Counted from the stretch's first letter, positions 44,102 through 53,398 are shown. The stretch: 64,000 nucleotides of DNA from Saccharibacillus brassicae (GCF_006542275.1 NZ_CP041217.1:4838501-4902500); one strand, 5' to 3'. Program-made: numbers and translations. The notes: a model not told the origin generated them from the letters alone.

Positions 44102-44521
44102 ATGACTCAAAAAACACTTTATTTTCTCTGTACCGGCAATTCTTGCAGAAGTCAGATGGCAGAAGCTTGGGGCAAAAAATACCTGGGCGAAGAATGGAAC
44201 GTACTCAGCGCGGGTATTGAAGCCCACGGCCTGAACCCGAACGCGGTCAAAGCGATGAGCGAAGTGGGTCTTGATATTTCCAATCAGACTTCCGACATCA
44301 TCGATCCGAAGATTATGCAAAGCGCTGATTTCATCGTCACGCTGTGCGGAGATGCTGCCGACAAATGTCCGATTACGCCGCCTCATATCCGCCGCGAACA
44401 TTGGGGGTTCGACGATCCGGCCAAAGCGCAAGGTACCGACGAAGAGAAATGGGCCGTTTTCCAACGCGTCCGCGACCAGATCGGCGAGCGGATTCATACT
44501 TTTGCCCGCACCGGGCAGTAA
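44102..44521 (+). CDS. arsC: ArsC thioredoxin-coupled arsenate reductase
   Basis: A 139-residue reductase of the low-molecular-weight phosphatase fold. [10 protein letters not shown] contains the nucleophile Cys10 and the P-loop with Cys15, and Cys82 and Cys89 in [10 protein letters not shown] form the relay disulfide of the B. subtilis/S. aureus type. It reduces arsenate to arsenite, which ArsB then exports, with thioredoxin as the electron donor. The ribosome-binding site is AAAGGAGAG. The full set of cysteines is present, so the enzyme should be active. Confidence 0.96.
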   Translation: MTQKTLYFLCTGNSCRSQMAEAWGKKYLGEEWNVLSAGIEAHGLNPNAVKAMSEVGLDISNQTSDIIDPKIMQSADFIVTLCGDAADKCPITPPHIRREHWGFDDPAKAQGTDEEKWAVFQRVRDQIGERIHTFARTGQ

Positions 44522-44541
44522 AAGAAAGGGGAAAACGGCTT

Positions 44542-45069
44542 ATGACTTCTTCTTCCACTTGGCCCGTCGCGATTCGCCTCGTTCGGGCAGAAGACCTGCA
44601 AGGCGTGCTGCGCATCTATAATGAAGGCATCGAAGATCGGCTCGCGACACTGGAGACGGAGCCGAAAGATTTTGCGTATATCGAAGAATGGTTCGCGGCG
44701 CACCAGAAGCGGTACAAAGCGCTCGCGGCCGAGCGCTCCGGGGAAGTGGTCGGCTGGGCGGCGCTCAATCCGTATTCGCCGCGCAGCGCCTACGACGGCG
44801 TAGCCGATCTGTCGATCTATATCGGGCGCGCGCATCGGGGAACCGGCGTCGGCACGCAGCTGCTTGCCGCTGTGGAACAACAGGCGCGCCGGGAATCTTT
44901 CCGCAAAATCGTGCTGGCGACGTTCCCGTTCAATCCGGCCGGCCAGCGGCTGTACCGCAAATCGGGCTATCGGACCGTCGGGACGTTCGAGAAGCAGGGC
45001 ATTCTGGACGGCCGGGAGATCGACGTGACGATTATGGAAAAGCTGCTGGGATCAAGCGGGAATGCGTGA
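44542..45069 (+). CDS. arsN1: ArsN1-type GNAT acetyltransferase (arsinothricin resistance)
   Basis: A 175-residue GNAT-fold enzyme, started at the ATG at 44542 behind AAAGGGGAAAA. It resembles phosphinothricin acetyltransferases: IYNEGIEDRLATLETE near residue 25, GWAALNPYSPRSAYDGVADLSIYI with the acceptor site, and the acetyl-CoA loop RAHRGTGVGTQLL. Proteins of this pattern in ars operons are ArsN1, which acetylate the arsenical antibiotic arsinothricin. Its place 20 bases after arsC supports that role. The exact substrate is inferred, since phosphinothricin-like compounds could also be acetylated. Confidence 0.82.
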   Translation: MTSSSTWPVAIRLVRAEDLQGVLRIYNEGIEDRLATLETEPKDFAYIEEWFAAHQKRYKALAAERSGEVVGWAALNPYSPRSAYDGVADLSIYIGRAHRGTGVGTQLLAAVEQQARRESFRKIVLATFPFNPAGQRLYRKSGYRTVGTFEKQGILDGREIDVTIMEKLLGSSGNA

Positions 45070-45080
45070 TGCTGATCAGT

Positions 45081-45353
45081 CTAAGTCTGTTTCTTGTTCC
45101 GTTTTGATGTAAGAACAGGTCCTGTCCATAAAAGGGCTACGGCTACAACACCACTCAAAAGCATGATCCAACTTGCACTTCCTCTTGAGCTAAAAAAGTA
45201 CATGATCAGAATAAAAAGAGTGAACAAGCTTAAAAGGATAGACAGGGTTCTCAAACTTGGAAGTCTTTTTAAAAACAAATAATGAATACCTACGAATAAA
45301 ATCAAACTCCCTACAGCTAGAAAAACAAGATGAAGCATCGAGAAATTATTCAA
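45081..45353 (-). CDS. Small membrane protein
   Basis: A 90-residue protein on the minus strand with three hydrophobic segments (LVFLAVGSLILFVGIHYLFL, LSILLSLFTLFILIMYFF and IMLLSGVVAVALLWTGPVL) and a basic tail RNKKQ. I start it at the TTG at 45353, because GGAGGG lies at proper distance ahead; an ATG 15 bases earlier overlaps that site. The gene is more AT-rich than its neighbours. I recognise no family. It lies between arsN1 and sulP, tail to tail with arsN1. Confidence 0.65.
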   Translation of the reverse strand: MNNFSMLHLVFLAVGSLILFVGIHYLFLKRLPSLRTLSILLSLFTLFILIMYFFSSRGSASWIMLLSGVVAVALLWTGPVLTSKRNKKQT

Positions 45354-45382
45354 TTCTTTTCCCTCCATTCATGTTCATGCGA

Positions 45383-46843
45383 TCAATGCGACTTCAACGA
45401 GGCCGTGGCGTCCCGATAGACGGCCAGCCTGCGCAGTATCTTCTCGCTGGACGCGTTCAGGCCCCGGATTTCGACCGCATGGCCGCGCGCCCGATAGCGG
45501 ATCATGACTTTGTCGAGCGCGCCTACGCCGGAATCGTCCCAGATCTGCGCTTCCGAGAAGTCCAGTACGATCTGTGTGTCCGCAAGTTCGAAATCGAAAG
45601 CGTCGACGAAAGAGGCCGCGGAAGCGAAAAACAGCTGGCCTCGGACGGCGTACACGGTCGTGCCGCCGGATACGTGCTGCGCAACCTGAATACGGGAAAT
45701 TTGGGCCGCGAACAAGATCGCGCTGAGCAGGACGCCCGCCAGTACGCCGAGTGCCAGATTGTCGGTCAGCACGACGATCGTCACCGTGACGAGCATGACC
45801 GAGACGTCGCTTTTCGGAGCTTTGCGCATATACGCGAACGAGCCCCAGTCGAATGTGCCGATCGACACCATAATCATGATTCCGGCGAGCACAGGCATCG
45901 GGATACGTACGACGACTCCGCCGAGGACGAGAATCAGGAACATGAGAAATACGCCGGCCACGAGCGTGGACAACCGGCCGCGTCCGCCCGACTTGACGTT
46001 GATGACGGATTGTCCGATCATCGCGCAGCCGGCCATGCCGCCGAAAAATCCGGTAACGAAGTTGGCGATGCCCTGTCCGCGGGCTTCTTTATTTTTGCTG
46101 CTGCCCGTTCCGGTCATGTCGTCGACGATCGAAGCGGTCAGCAGCGACTCGACCAGGCCGACGATCGCAAGCGAGACGGACACCGGCAGAATGATGCCAA
46201 GCGTCTCCAGATTGAACGGAACGTCCGGAATGAGAAACGAAGGAAGCGACTGCGTGATCAGGCCGAGATCGCCGACCGTGCCGATCTGCGCATGGCCGAA
46301 GATGGCGACCGCGGTCAGCAAGGCGATAGCGACTAGCGGCGAAGGCACGGCTTTGAAAAAACGCGGCAGTCCGTATACGATAAGAAGGGTGACCGCGACG
46401 AATACATAGGTTAAGGTAGAGATACCGAAGAAATGCGGAACCTGCGCCATGAAGATCAGAATGGCCAAGGCGTTGACGAAGCCGATCATGACGGCTCTGG
46501 GGATGAATTTCATCAGCTTGGCGATCTTTAGTACCCCAAGCAGGTACTGGATAACGCCGGTCAGCAGCGTAGCGGCCAGCAGGTACTGCACGCCGTGGTC
46601 GCGAACGAGCGGAACCATGAGCAGCGCCATCGCGCCGGTAGCGGCGGAGATCATGCCGGGCCGGCCGCCGATGAAGGCGGTAATAACCGCGATACAGAAC
46701 GAGGCGTATAGTCCGACCATCGGATCGACGCCGGCGATGATCGAGAACGCGATCGCTTCGGGAATAAGGGCCAGCGCGACGACGATGCCGGCCAGCACGT
46801 CGCCTCGGACGTTGGAGAACCATTCGGTTTTGATCGTAGACAT
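45383..46843 (-). CDS. SulP-family anion transporter with STAS domain
   Basis: A 486-residue inner-membrane transporter on the minus strand. Residues 1-370 hold the SulP transmembrane core, including [26 protein letters not shown] near the start. A cytoplasmic STAS domain occupies about residues 400-480 ([39 protein letters not shown]). Bacterial SulP proteins of this length import sulfate or bicarbonate, usually with sodium or protons. The ribosome-binding site AAGGAGGG is ideal. It diverges from a recombinase-like gene. Confidence 0.9.
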   Translation of the reverse strand: MSTIKTEWFSNVRGDVLAGIVVALALIPEAIAFSIIAGVDPMVGLYASFCIAVITAFIGGRPGMISAATGAMALLMVPLVRDHGVQYLLAATLLTGVIQYLLGVLKIAKLMKFIPRAVMIGFVNALAILIFMAQVPHFFGISTLTYVFVAVTLLIVYGLPRFFKAVPSPLVAIALLTAVAIFGHAQIGTVGDLGLITQSLPSFLIPDVPFNLETLGIILPVSVSLAIVGLVESLLTASIVDDMTGTGSSKNKEARGQGIANFVTGFFGGMAGCAMIGQSVINVKSGGRGRLSTLVAGVFLMFLILVLGGVVVRIPMPVLAGIMIMVSIGTFDWGSFAYMRKAPKSDVSVMLVTVTIVVLTDNLALGVLAGVLLSAILFAAQISRIQVAQHVSGGTTVYAVRGQLFFASAASFVDAFDFELADTQIVLDFSEAQIWDDSGVGALDKVMIRYRARGHAVEIRGLNASSEKILRRLAVYRDATASLKSH

Positions 46844-46893
46844 GGGGTTAAGGCCCTCCTTTTTATACTGATCGTAGCATGGAATGTCCCAAA

Positions 46894-46914
46894 ATGGAAC
46901 CTTTTTGGTTCTTA
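46894..46914. promoter_or_regulatory. Small dyad in the sulP/recombinase divergent region
   Basis: GGAACC-TTTTT-GGTTC forms a short inverted repeat, 5-bp arms around 5 bases, midway between the two divergent genes. It could be an operator bound by the inactive recombinase homologue. The evidence is thin. Confidence 0.35.
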
Positions 46915-46973
46915 TTTGAGTACATTTATTTTTGGATATGGAATTTTGGGTAGGGAACGAGGAGAGAATGAGA

Positions 46974-47516
46974 ATGAAAATAGGCTATATCCGACCTTAT
47001 TCGGACGACGAATCGGGTACGCGTCAGCGCGAGCTTCTGGACGCCGAAGGCTGCGATATTATAGCCGCGGAAGAACAGGCTTCGGCCAAGCGCAGGATCG
47101 AATTGGAAAAAGTGCTGGACGGTTTGCGCGAAGAAGACGTACTCGTTGTGGCCCGGCTGTTCGCGCTTGCGGACTCCACCCGGCATCTGGTCGAAGTGCT
47201 GGATACGCTGGATGACAAAAAAGCCCGGTTGGTCGCGCTGCATGAACGGATCGATACGCGCGAGGCGGCCGGCGAGGCGTTTCGTGCCCATGCGCACGCG
47301 CTGCTGGAGCTCCAAGCGGACGTGGTCAGCGAACATACGAAGCGGGGCATGTACGAAGCGAAGCAAAAAGGCATCAAATCGGGCCGGCCGCGCAAACTGG
47401 ACGATAATGTGAGAAAAGCGATCCAGATGTACGAAAGCCGGCAGCATACTCTGGCGCAGATCAAGGAAGAGACCGGCATCAGCAAGTCGACGCTGTACCG
47501 CTATCTGGAAAATTGA
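46974..47516 (+). CDS. Serine-recombinase homologue with lost catalytic residues
   Basis: A 180-residue protein, started at the ATG at 46974, 9 bases after GAGGAG. It aligns to the resolvase/invertase fold: residues 1-115 the catalytic-type domain ([14 protein letters not shown], later [22 protein letters not shown]), a linker helix and a C-terminal helix-turn-helix ([16 protein letters not shown], then [20 protein letters not shown]). In active members the motif is GYARVST with catalytic Ser; here it is GYIRPYS, with Tyr at that position. The Arg-rich motif DRLGRS reads FALADS, so both key Arg residues are lost. It probably binds DNA without cutting. It neighbours sulP. Confidence 0.82.
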   Translation: MKIGYIRPYSDDESGTRQRELLDAEGCDIIAAEEQASAKRRIELEKVLDGLREEDVLVVARLFALADSTRHLVEVLDTLDDKKARLVALHERIDTREAAGEAFRAHAHALLELQADVVSEHTKRGMYEAKQKGIKSGRPRKLDDNVRKAIQMYESRQHTLAQIKEETGISKSTLYRYLEN

Positions 47517-47604
47517 ACGTCCACCTTCGCCGCAAACGTCGGGTTTCGCGGTTCTTTTCTTTGCGTGCCATCTATGGAATGATAGAAGGCGAGGAGTTGA
47601 GCGA

Positions 47605-49092
47605 ATGTTTAACGATTTCAGAACGGACGGCGACAGTCCCGCTTATATGCAGTTAAAAGGATATATCGAAACGCTGATCGCGCAGGGCTTGATGCCGCTG
47701 CATCACAAGCTGCCTTCCACGCGCGAATTGGCCGGCCAGCTCGGCGTCAGCCGCACGACGGTCATCAGCGCGTACGAAGCGTTGGAGCGTACCGGCTGGA
47801 TCGAAGCGGTTAAGGGACGCGGCAACTTCGTCTCGCGCGCCGCGCTGCATCCGGCCGAGCCGCCGGACTTGATCCGCTGGCGCGACCGGCTTAGCCCGCA
47901 AGCTTTTTTGTCGGAAGAAATGGACTTGATGAAGCACGGCATCCGCTGGGAAAAAGGGATGATCGCGTTCACGAGCATCGCGCCCGACGAGCGTCTGTTC
48001 GACGTGAACGGGTTCAAGCGCGCTTTTCTCGACCGGATGGCGCTCGAAGGAGACGTGCTGCTGAATTACGGCTACGCGCAGGGATATCGGCCGCTGATCC
48101 AATATTTGACGGCTTACATGGGCGGCAAAGGGGTCGAGACCGAAGGCAAAGACCTTTTGATCACGAACGGGTTCACCGAAGGGTTCGATCTGATGCTGAC
48201 AGCGATCGGCCGGCGCAGCGGGCGAATCCTGTGCGAGAATCCGACGCACCAGACGGCGATCAAGCTGATGAAGCTGCACGGCTTCGAGCCGGTCGGCGTG
48301 ACGCTTGAGCCGGACGGAATGGATATGGAGGAGTTGGAGCGGACGCTCGGCGAAGGCGGCTTCGATCTCGCCTATCTCACGCCGTCCTACCACAATCCGA
48401 CCGGAATCGTCACTTCGCCGGAGAAACGGATGGAACTGCTGCGCCTGCTCGGCGAGCACGAAGTGCCGATCGTCGAAGACGGGTTCAACGAGGAACTGCG
48501 CTATTCCGGCGCGCATGCCGCTCCGCTGATCGCCTGCGCGGGCGTCGGCAACTCCGTCGCGTATATCGGGAGCTTCTCCAAGATTCTGTTCCCCGGCATT
48601 CGGGTCGGCTGGATCGTGGCGGACCGCGAGCTGATCGGCTATCTGGAAAGTCTCAAGCGCGCCCGGACCATTCATACGTCGACGCTCGACCAGGCGCTGC
48701 TATTCCAATATTTGCACAACGGCAATTTCGAACGGTACCTGAAGCGGGCGCGCACCGAATACAAACGCAAATACGAGTTGGCCGTGCAGGGCTGCCGGGA
48801 GCATATTCCGATGAAAAGCATGAGCGGCGAAGGCGGCCTGCACGTGTTCGTCGAACTCGACGAACGGCTGAATGCCCGCGAAGTGCTGGCAGCCTGCCAG
48901 GTTCGCGGAGTGGTGTTTACGCCCGGCGATATTTTTTTTACCGACGGCAAAGGACACAATACGATGCGGATCGGCTTTTCGCGTGTGCCCGAAGAACGGA
49001 TCGAGGAAGGGCTTCGAACGATCGGCGACGTGGTAAAAGAACAGATGGAGCCATGGAGCCGCGAAGCAAAGCGCGGGGAAGGAGGAGTGTGA
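47605..49092 (+). CDS. MocR-family regulator (GntR HTH + aminotransferase domain)
   Basis: A 495-residue PLP-dependent regulator. Residues 10-75 are a GntR-type winged helix (HHKLPSTRELAGQLGVSRTTVISAYEAL). The rest is a type-I aminotransferase domain with the PLP lysine Lys326 in IGSFSKILFPGIRVGW. MocR proteins such as PdxR and GabR use PLP as an effector to control vitamin B6 or amine metabolism genes. Its target is not clear here: the next gene encodes a lipoprotein and no pdx or gab gene is near. It is 1 base from that gene, so they are co-translated. Confidence 0.93.
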   Translation: MFNDFRTDGDSPAYMQLKGYIETLIAQGLMPLHHKLPSTRELAGQLGVSRTTVISAYEALERTGWIEAVKGRGNFVSRAALHPAEPPDLIRWRDRLSPQAFLSEEMDLMKHGIRWEKGMIAFTSIAPDERLFDVNGFKRAFLDRMALEGDVLLNYGYAQGYRPLIQYLTAYMGGKGVETEGKDLLITNGFTEGFDLMLTAIGRRSGRILCENPTHQTAIKLMKLHGFEPVGVTLEPDGMDMEELERTLGEGGFDLAYLTPSYHNPTGIVTSPEKRMELLRLLGEHEVPIVEDGFNEELRYSGAHAAPLIACAGVGNSVAYIGSFSKILFPGIRVGWIVADRELIGYLESLKRARTIHTSTLDQALLFQYLHNGNFERYLKRARTEYKRKYELAVQGCREHIPMKSMSGEGGLHVFVELDERLNAREVLAACQVRGVVFTPGDIFFTDGKGHNTMRIGFSRVPEERIEEGLRTIGDVVKEQMEPWSREAKRGEGGV

Positions 49093-49093
49093 G

Positions 49094-50104
49094 ATGAAGA
49101 AGCATGCCAACGTGGCGAAATCGAAAAGAGATCGGACGGCGCAGGCTGCGCCGTCGGCCGCAGCAGATGCGCCCCTGCGCCTGCGTACACTCAAGCCGTG
49201 GGCGGCCGGCACCGCGCTGTGTACGGTGCTGCTGCTCGGAGGCTGTATCCGGTTCGGGCCGCAGGCGGACGAAATGGAGCAAACGGCCAGCCGGCAGGCG
49301 GAGCAGCAGGAATCGGCAGCTACGGGCGAAGACGGACAAGCGGGCGGCGCAGGCGAGGCCGGGGCGGATTCTTCGGCAGGAAACGCCGAGCAAAGCCTAT
49401 CTTCCGATCCAGCTTCCGATCCGGCTTCCGAAGAAGTTTCCAATGAAGCTTCCAATGAAGTTTCCGGCGAAACTTCCGGGCAGGCCGACGGTACCGAGCC
49501 CGGCACCGCCGGCAGCGGCGAAGCGGCGGAATCGTCCGGCGAATCGTCCGATTCCGCTTCGCCGGACGATTCGGCTGACGGAGCGGACGCCGATCCGATC
49601 GAAGTGAGCGTCACGCGGACCGACTCGGAGCGGACAGTGCGCTTCGACCTGCTGCGGCTGCCGTCCGGCTATTCGCTCTCCAGCCTGACGTGGGAGCCGG
49701 ATGCCGAAGACGATACAGCCGGCACGGGGCCTGTCGTCTCCGGCGTGCCGGCCGCAGGCGGACTGCCCGGCGGATCGGCTGATTCGCCGGATGAAGCGGG
49801 CGCGGCAGGGACCGCATCGGGTTCGACTTCCGGCAGCGAGGCCGCTCCGGCGGTCGACGCGAATCGCGTCACGTCGACTTACCACGATGCGGTTCTGGCC
49901 GGCGAGTCGGGCACGAACGGATTTTTCGTCGATATGGACGGACAGCGCATCGGGTATCGCTACGGGGAAGCACAGACAGGCCGCACGGGAACGGTCCGGC
50001 TTGATTTTCGCGACGGCGAAGGCGGCTCGGCCAGCTGGGAATCGAGGGTGACGCTCGGCATGGCGAGCACGCAAAATCCGGCCGAAGCGGAAGCCGCGGA
50101 GTAA
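49094..50104 (+). CDS. Acidic lipoprotein with low-complexity linker
   Basis: A 336-residue protein of unknown function. Residues 1-35 are basic and disordered, then a hydrophobic stretch ends in LLLGGC, giving a lipobox at about Cys51, which is a long N-terminal extension for a lipoprotein. Residues 60-170 are an Ala/Gly/Ser/Glu-rich tract with repeated SDPAS and SNEAS units. The C-terminal 160 residues have no recognisable domain, but end in a beta-rich segment (GFFVDMDGQRIGYRYGE). It is transcribed with the MocR gene, and a strong terminator follows it. The start overlaps the MocR stop region, with GAAGGAGG ahead. Confidence 0.75.
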   Translation: MKKHANVAKSKRDRTAQAAPSAAADAPLRLRTLKPWAAGTALCTVLLLGGCIRFGPQADEMEQTASRQAEQQESAATGEDGQAGGAGEAGADSSAGNAEQSLSSDPASDPASEEVSNEASNEVSGETSGQADGTEPGTAGSGEAAESSGESSDSASPDDSADGADADPIEVSVTRTDSERTVRFDLLRLPSGYSLSSLTWEPDAEDDTAGTGPVVSGVPAAGGLPGGSADSPDEAGAAGTASGSTSGSEAAPAVDANRVTSTYHDAVLAGESGTNGFFVDMDGQRIGYRYGEAQTGRTGTVRLDFRDGEGGSASWESRVTLGMASTQNPAEAEAAE

Positions 50105-50112
50105 GAACGACG

Positions 50113-50145
50113 CAGCCGGAAGCCAGCCGCTTCCGGCTGTTTTTT
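50113..50145 (+). terminator. Rho-independent terminator
   Basis: CAGCCGGAAG (50113-50122) pairs with CTTCCGGCTG (50130-50139) around seven bases, followed by six T residues. It ends the MocR-lipoprotein transcript. Confidence 0.9.
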
Positions 50146-50355
50146 CGTCGTTTCAAGCCGCGTCAAAGTGGATAAAGATTCAATACGAGCCGGCTCTGAC
50201 GGCTCTTGCGCATACCAGGCGGAAAGTAGCCGCCGACGGTTCACGATTCGGTAAGCCAGACCGATATAAATAGATGGGGTACCGCCGAAAAGAATAGGGG
50301 CATACCCATAAATGGAAGCGGTATCAAGCGATTACACAAAAGAGGAGAGTCACCT

Positions 50356-50631
50356 ATGAGAGTACACGAATTCAAGATCGAGGGCGACTTCGATCGTGAC
50401 GAACTGCTCCGAATTTCATCGCAGGCTTCGCAGTTCGCTTCGGACATCAAGCTCGCGTTCGGAGACGAGAACAATCAGCGGATCGTGGACGTGAAAAGCC
50501 TGCTCGGCATGATGCTGCTGCCGATCCACGACGGCAGCACGGTCCGAATCAGCGCGCGCGGCAAAGACGAACTCGAAGCGCTCGAATATATGTGCGGCCT
50601 GTTCCAGCATCACGGCTGCGCCCCCCATTAG
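50356..50631 (+). CDS. HPr-like protein without the active-site histidine
   Basis: A 91-residue protein of the HPr fold. SSQASQFASDIKLAFGDENN, then DVKSLLGMMLLPIHDG and VRISARGKDELEAL follow HPr closely. The Ser46-type site is present (Ser48 in DVKSLLG), but where HPr has GIHARPA with His15, this protein has DRDELLR, with Asp15. It therefore cannot carry phosphate from enzyme I, but may be phosphorylated by HPr kinase on the serine, like Crh, and act with CcpA in catabolite control. It starts behind AGAGGAGAG. It stands alone. Confidence 0.8.
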   Translation: MRVHEFKIEGDFDRDELLRISSQASQFASDIKLAFGDENNQRIVDVKSLLGMMLLPIHDGSTVRISARGKDELEALEYMCGLFQHHGCAPH

Positions 50632-50716
50632 GCGCAGGCCGGGAACAAGGCGCGTGATCGCGGCGGATTCAAGCGAAGCGGACTTCGTTCGGCCTCGGCC
50701 GAACGTGCCGGATGAC

Positions 50717-50770
50717 GCGAAGAACCGGGGCTCCATAGGGAGGCCCGGTTCTTCGCGTGCTTTTCTTCTT
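50717..50770 (+). terminator. Strong hairpin terminator
   Basis: GCGAAGAACCGGG (50717-50729) pairs with CCCGGTTCTTCGC (50744-50756), with an inner CTCC/GGAG stem, followed by TTTT. It ends the HPr-like gene transcript. Confidence 0.82.
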
Positions 50771-50880
50771 CTGCTCGCCCCGGCAGGGCTTGCGATTCGT
50801 ACGCAAAATGCCGATATTAAAAGATGCATATCGGCCGTGAGTTTCACAAAACGGTCCGATTCGGAGGGGGCTTGGTTATC

Positions 50881-52638
50881 ATGTTTCAAACGTTGTTCAA
50901 TTTCGCCGGCATGGAACAATTCGGCGCTTGCTTGAAAGATCCGGAACTGTTGGCGCATGCGCGGCGCAGCCGTTCCGTCCTGATCCAATTTTTCGCGTCT
51001 GCCCTCGATCCGGCCGTATCGGAGCCGCTGCATGCCGAAATTTGCCGCAGTTTCCCGGGCGCGATCGTCACGGGCATTACGACGTCGGGAGAAATTTACG
51101 AAGGGCAGTTCGTATTTCATCGGACGGTCGTCGTTTTTTCTTTTTTCGAAACGTCCGAACTGCATCTCTTGTCCGAGCCGTGCCGCAAAGGGGAAGAAGC
51201 GGAAGTGGGGCGCCGTCTGGGCCTCGCCATAGCGGAACGGGTCGGGAGTTCGTCTGTCAAAGGGCTGCTGCTCTATGCGACGTCGCAGCGCATGGACGGC
51301 GCGGAACTGCTGGGCGGCATGCGCGGCAGTCTCGGCAGCGTGCCCGTGTTCGGAGCCGGAGCCGCCTCGTACGACAATAACGGCGCATCGTGGGTCATGG
51401 CCGGCGGCAAAACGTATTGGGACGGAGCGGCGGTCGTAGCTTTCTCGGGGGACGAGCTGGAGATCAAAGTCCGCGATTATATGGGCTGGGAGCCGCTCAG
51501 CCGCAAGATGACGGTGACAGAGATCGGAGATCCCAAATGGATCAAAACGCTGGACGGGGTTCCGGCGGCAGAAGTGTACGAGAAATATCTCGGCATCCGC
51601 AACGACGAAAATTTTTTCCAGCATATGCTTGAGTTCCCTTTGATCCTGCAGCGCGGCGACAAGCTGGTTGCCCGGGTGCCGGTCTCCCGCGGCGAAAACG
51701 ATTCCCTGCATGTGGCGGCAGACGTGCGCGTGGGCGAACAGGTTCGGCTCGGTTACGGAACGCCCCATCATATTATGATCGCGCCGGAAGACATCCGGAA
51801 CGATCTGGGCGGTTTTGAGCCGCAGGGGATTATGTTGTTCTCCTGCTACTGCCGCCAGGTGTATCTGCAGGAAGCGGTAAATTTGGAAACGAAAGCTTTC
51901 CAGCAGTTTGCGCCTGCTGCGGGGATGTACACGTACGGCGAGTTTTACGGTCAGGGCGAAGAGGTACAGATGCATAATGCGAGTCTGGTCGCCGTGGCGA
52001 TGCGCGAAGGGCGGCAGACCGAGTCTTCCGCCGCGCTGCCGGAGTCTTCGGACCGGCCGACCGGAACCAAACAGATGGAGATGACGAGCCGGCTGGCCAA
52101 GTTCGTCGGCGTCGTGGTCGGGGAGCTGGAGCAGGCCAACCGCGAGATGCAGCAGCTGATGCAGACCGACCGGCTGACCGGACTGCATAACCGGGGTAAA
52201 ATGGAAGATCTGCTGAGCGGAGCGATGCAGCGCGCGGAAAGCGGCGAAGAAGCGTTTGCGCTCATTCTGCTCGATCTCGACCGGTTCAAAGATATCAACG
52301 ATACGCACGGCCATCTGAGCGGAGATGCGGTGCTGCGCCGTACCGCGCAGCTGCTGCAGGGTCATGCGGGCGGAACCGTCGCCGCCGGACGCTGGGGCGG
52401 CGAAGAATTTTTGATTCTGATCCGCGCTGCCGACGCGCAGCAGGCGGGGCGCTTGGCCGAGCAGATTCGGGCCGAGCTGGAGCAGACCGATTTCCAAGAA
52501 GCCGGCACGGTGACCGCAAGCTTCGGCGTCACCGCATCCGCTGCGGGCGAGCCGGTGCGGCAGCTGTTCAAGCGCGTCGACGACGCGCTCTACGCCGCCA
52601 AGCGCGGCGGGCGCAACCGCGTCGTGGTCGCGGAATAA
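50881..52638 (+). CDS. FIST-domain diguanylate cyclase (GGDEF)
   Basis: A 585-residue cytosolic protein. Residues 20-370 match FIST_N and FIST_C, a sensory domain pair suggested to bind small molecules such as amino acids (SVLIQFFASALDPAVSEPL, then GIMLFSCYCRQVYLQEAVN). Residues 420-585 are a GGDEF domain: DRLTGLHNRGKMEDLL at its start and GGEEF at 506-510, the active-site loop. With GGEEF intact it should make c-di-GMP. No membrane segment. The ribosome-binding site is GGAGGGGG. An alternative TTG three codons upstream is possible. The signal is unknown. Confidence 0.92.
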   Translation: MFQTLFNFAGMEQFGACLKDPELLAHARRSRSVLIQFFASALDPAVSEPLHAEICRSFPGAIVTGITTSGEIYEGQFVFHRTVVVFSFFETSELHLLSEPCRKGEEAEVGRRLGLAIAERVGSSSVKGLLLYATSQRMDGAELLGGMRGSLGSVPVFGAGAASYDNNGASWVMAGGKTYWDGAAVVAFSGDELEIKVRDYMGWEPLSRKMTVTEIGDPKWIKTLDGVPAAEVYEKYLGIRNDENFFQHMLEFPLILQRGDKLVARVPVSRGENDSLHVAADVRVGEQVRLGYGTPHHIMIAPEDIRNDLGGFEPQGIMLFSCYCRQVYLQEAVNLETKAFQQFAPAAGMYTYGEFYGQGEEVQMHNASLVAVAMREGRQTESSAALPESSDRPTGTKQMEMTSRLAKFVGVVVGELEQANREMQQLMQTDRLTGLHNRGKMEDLLSGAMQRAESGEEAFALILLDLDRFKDINDTHGHLSGDAVLRRTAQLLQGHAGGTVAAGRWGGEEFLILIRAADAQQAGRLAEQIRAELEQTDFQEAGTVTASFGVTASAAGEPVRQLFKRVDDALYAAKRGGRNRVVVAE

Positions 52639-52749
52639 GCGCTGCCGGCGCTGCCGCGCGGAGCCGGCTTCCGGCACACGGTCCGTGCTCGCGACCGGCG
52701 GCCAGCGGGCCGTGCCCCGCATGTGCCCCGCACCTGCGTTCATACGCCA

Positions 52750-52786
52750 AAAAAGACTTCCGGCGCAAGCGGCCGGAAGTCTTTTT
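52750..52786. terminator. Bidirectional terminator
   Basis: AAAAAGACTTCCGG (52750-52763) pairs with CCGGAAGTCTTTTT (52773-52786) in a 14-bp stem with a 9-base loop. It separates the cyclase gene from the convergent GNAT gene. Confidence 0.9.
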
Positions 52787-53374
52787 CTAACGTGCAAAAC
52801 TTGATTGATGGAACGCTTCGATGTAAGCGAACAGCGCCCGGCCGTCTCTTGGCAGCCGGTCCGCCGGCGGAACATCCGCGCCCTGCAGGTCAAGCAGCAT
52901 GGCGCGGTACCGCTCCGGCACCCATACGTAATGGTGCACGTATTCCGTCGAGACGAAGCCGCAGTTTTCCCAGAAGCGCACGCGGCCGCGGCCTTCTTCG
53001 CTGTCGTCCGCTTCGGCTTCGATCAGCAGGCCGTGCACGCCGTACGTCTCCCGGGCCCACTGCGCCAGCGCTTCGACCGTACGCCGGCCGATGCCGCTCT
53101 CGCGCCGATCCGGCGATACCGCGAGGTAATCGACGATCAGCCGCCGCCGGTCGGTGCTCAGTCCGGTCAGCGCCATCGAACACGGAACGCCGCCGAGGCT
53201 GCCTTCGTGTAGGAAAGCGTCCATGCGCTCCAGCATGCGGCGGACGATCCGTTCCGGCTTGCGAATATGCGCGGGAAAAGAAGCTTCGTAAATAGGACGG
53301 ACTTCCGTCCACCGTTCTTCGTTCCACGACTGTAGGGTGAGCAGCCGCAAAGAAGGGGGGAGAGAATCGGGCAT
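52787..53374 (-). CDS. GNAT family N-acetyltransferase
   Basis: A 195-residue acetyltransferase on the minus strand. DYLAVSPDRRESGIGRRTVEALAQWA holds the acetyl-CoA-binding motif (R-x-x-G-I-G-R), and RVRFWENCGFVSTEYVHHYVWVPE the family's C-terminal strands. The acceptor substrate is not known; none of the neighbours suggests one. The start has AGAAGG ahead. A chemoreceptor gene follows upstream on the same strand. Confidence 0.85.
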   Translation of the reverse strand: MPDSLPPSLRLLTLQSWNEERWTEVRPIYEASFPAHIRKPERIVRRMLERMDAFLHEGSLGGVPCSMALTGLSTDRRRLIVDYLAVSPDRRESGIGRRTVEALAQWARETYGVHGLLIEAEADDSEEGRGRVRFWENCGFVSTEYVHHYVWVPERYRAMLLDLQGADVPPADRLPRDGRALFAYIEAFHQSSFAR

Positions 53375-53398
53375 GCGGACTACCTTCTTTCCGATTGA

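Noticed and set aside
44344-44541. N-terminal extension of the ArsN1 gene into arsC
   Set aside because: The frame is open there, but it runs within the arsC gene in another frame and has a good ribosome-binding site only at 44542.
49313-49600. Ser/Glu-rich repeats in the lipoprotein gene as a microsatellite or surface repeat protein
   Set aside because: The units are imperfect and short, so I treat them as a low-complexity linker and not as a functional repeat array.
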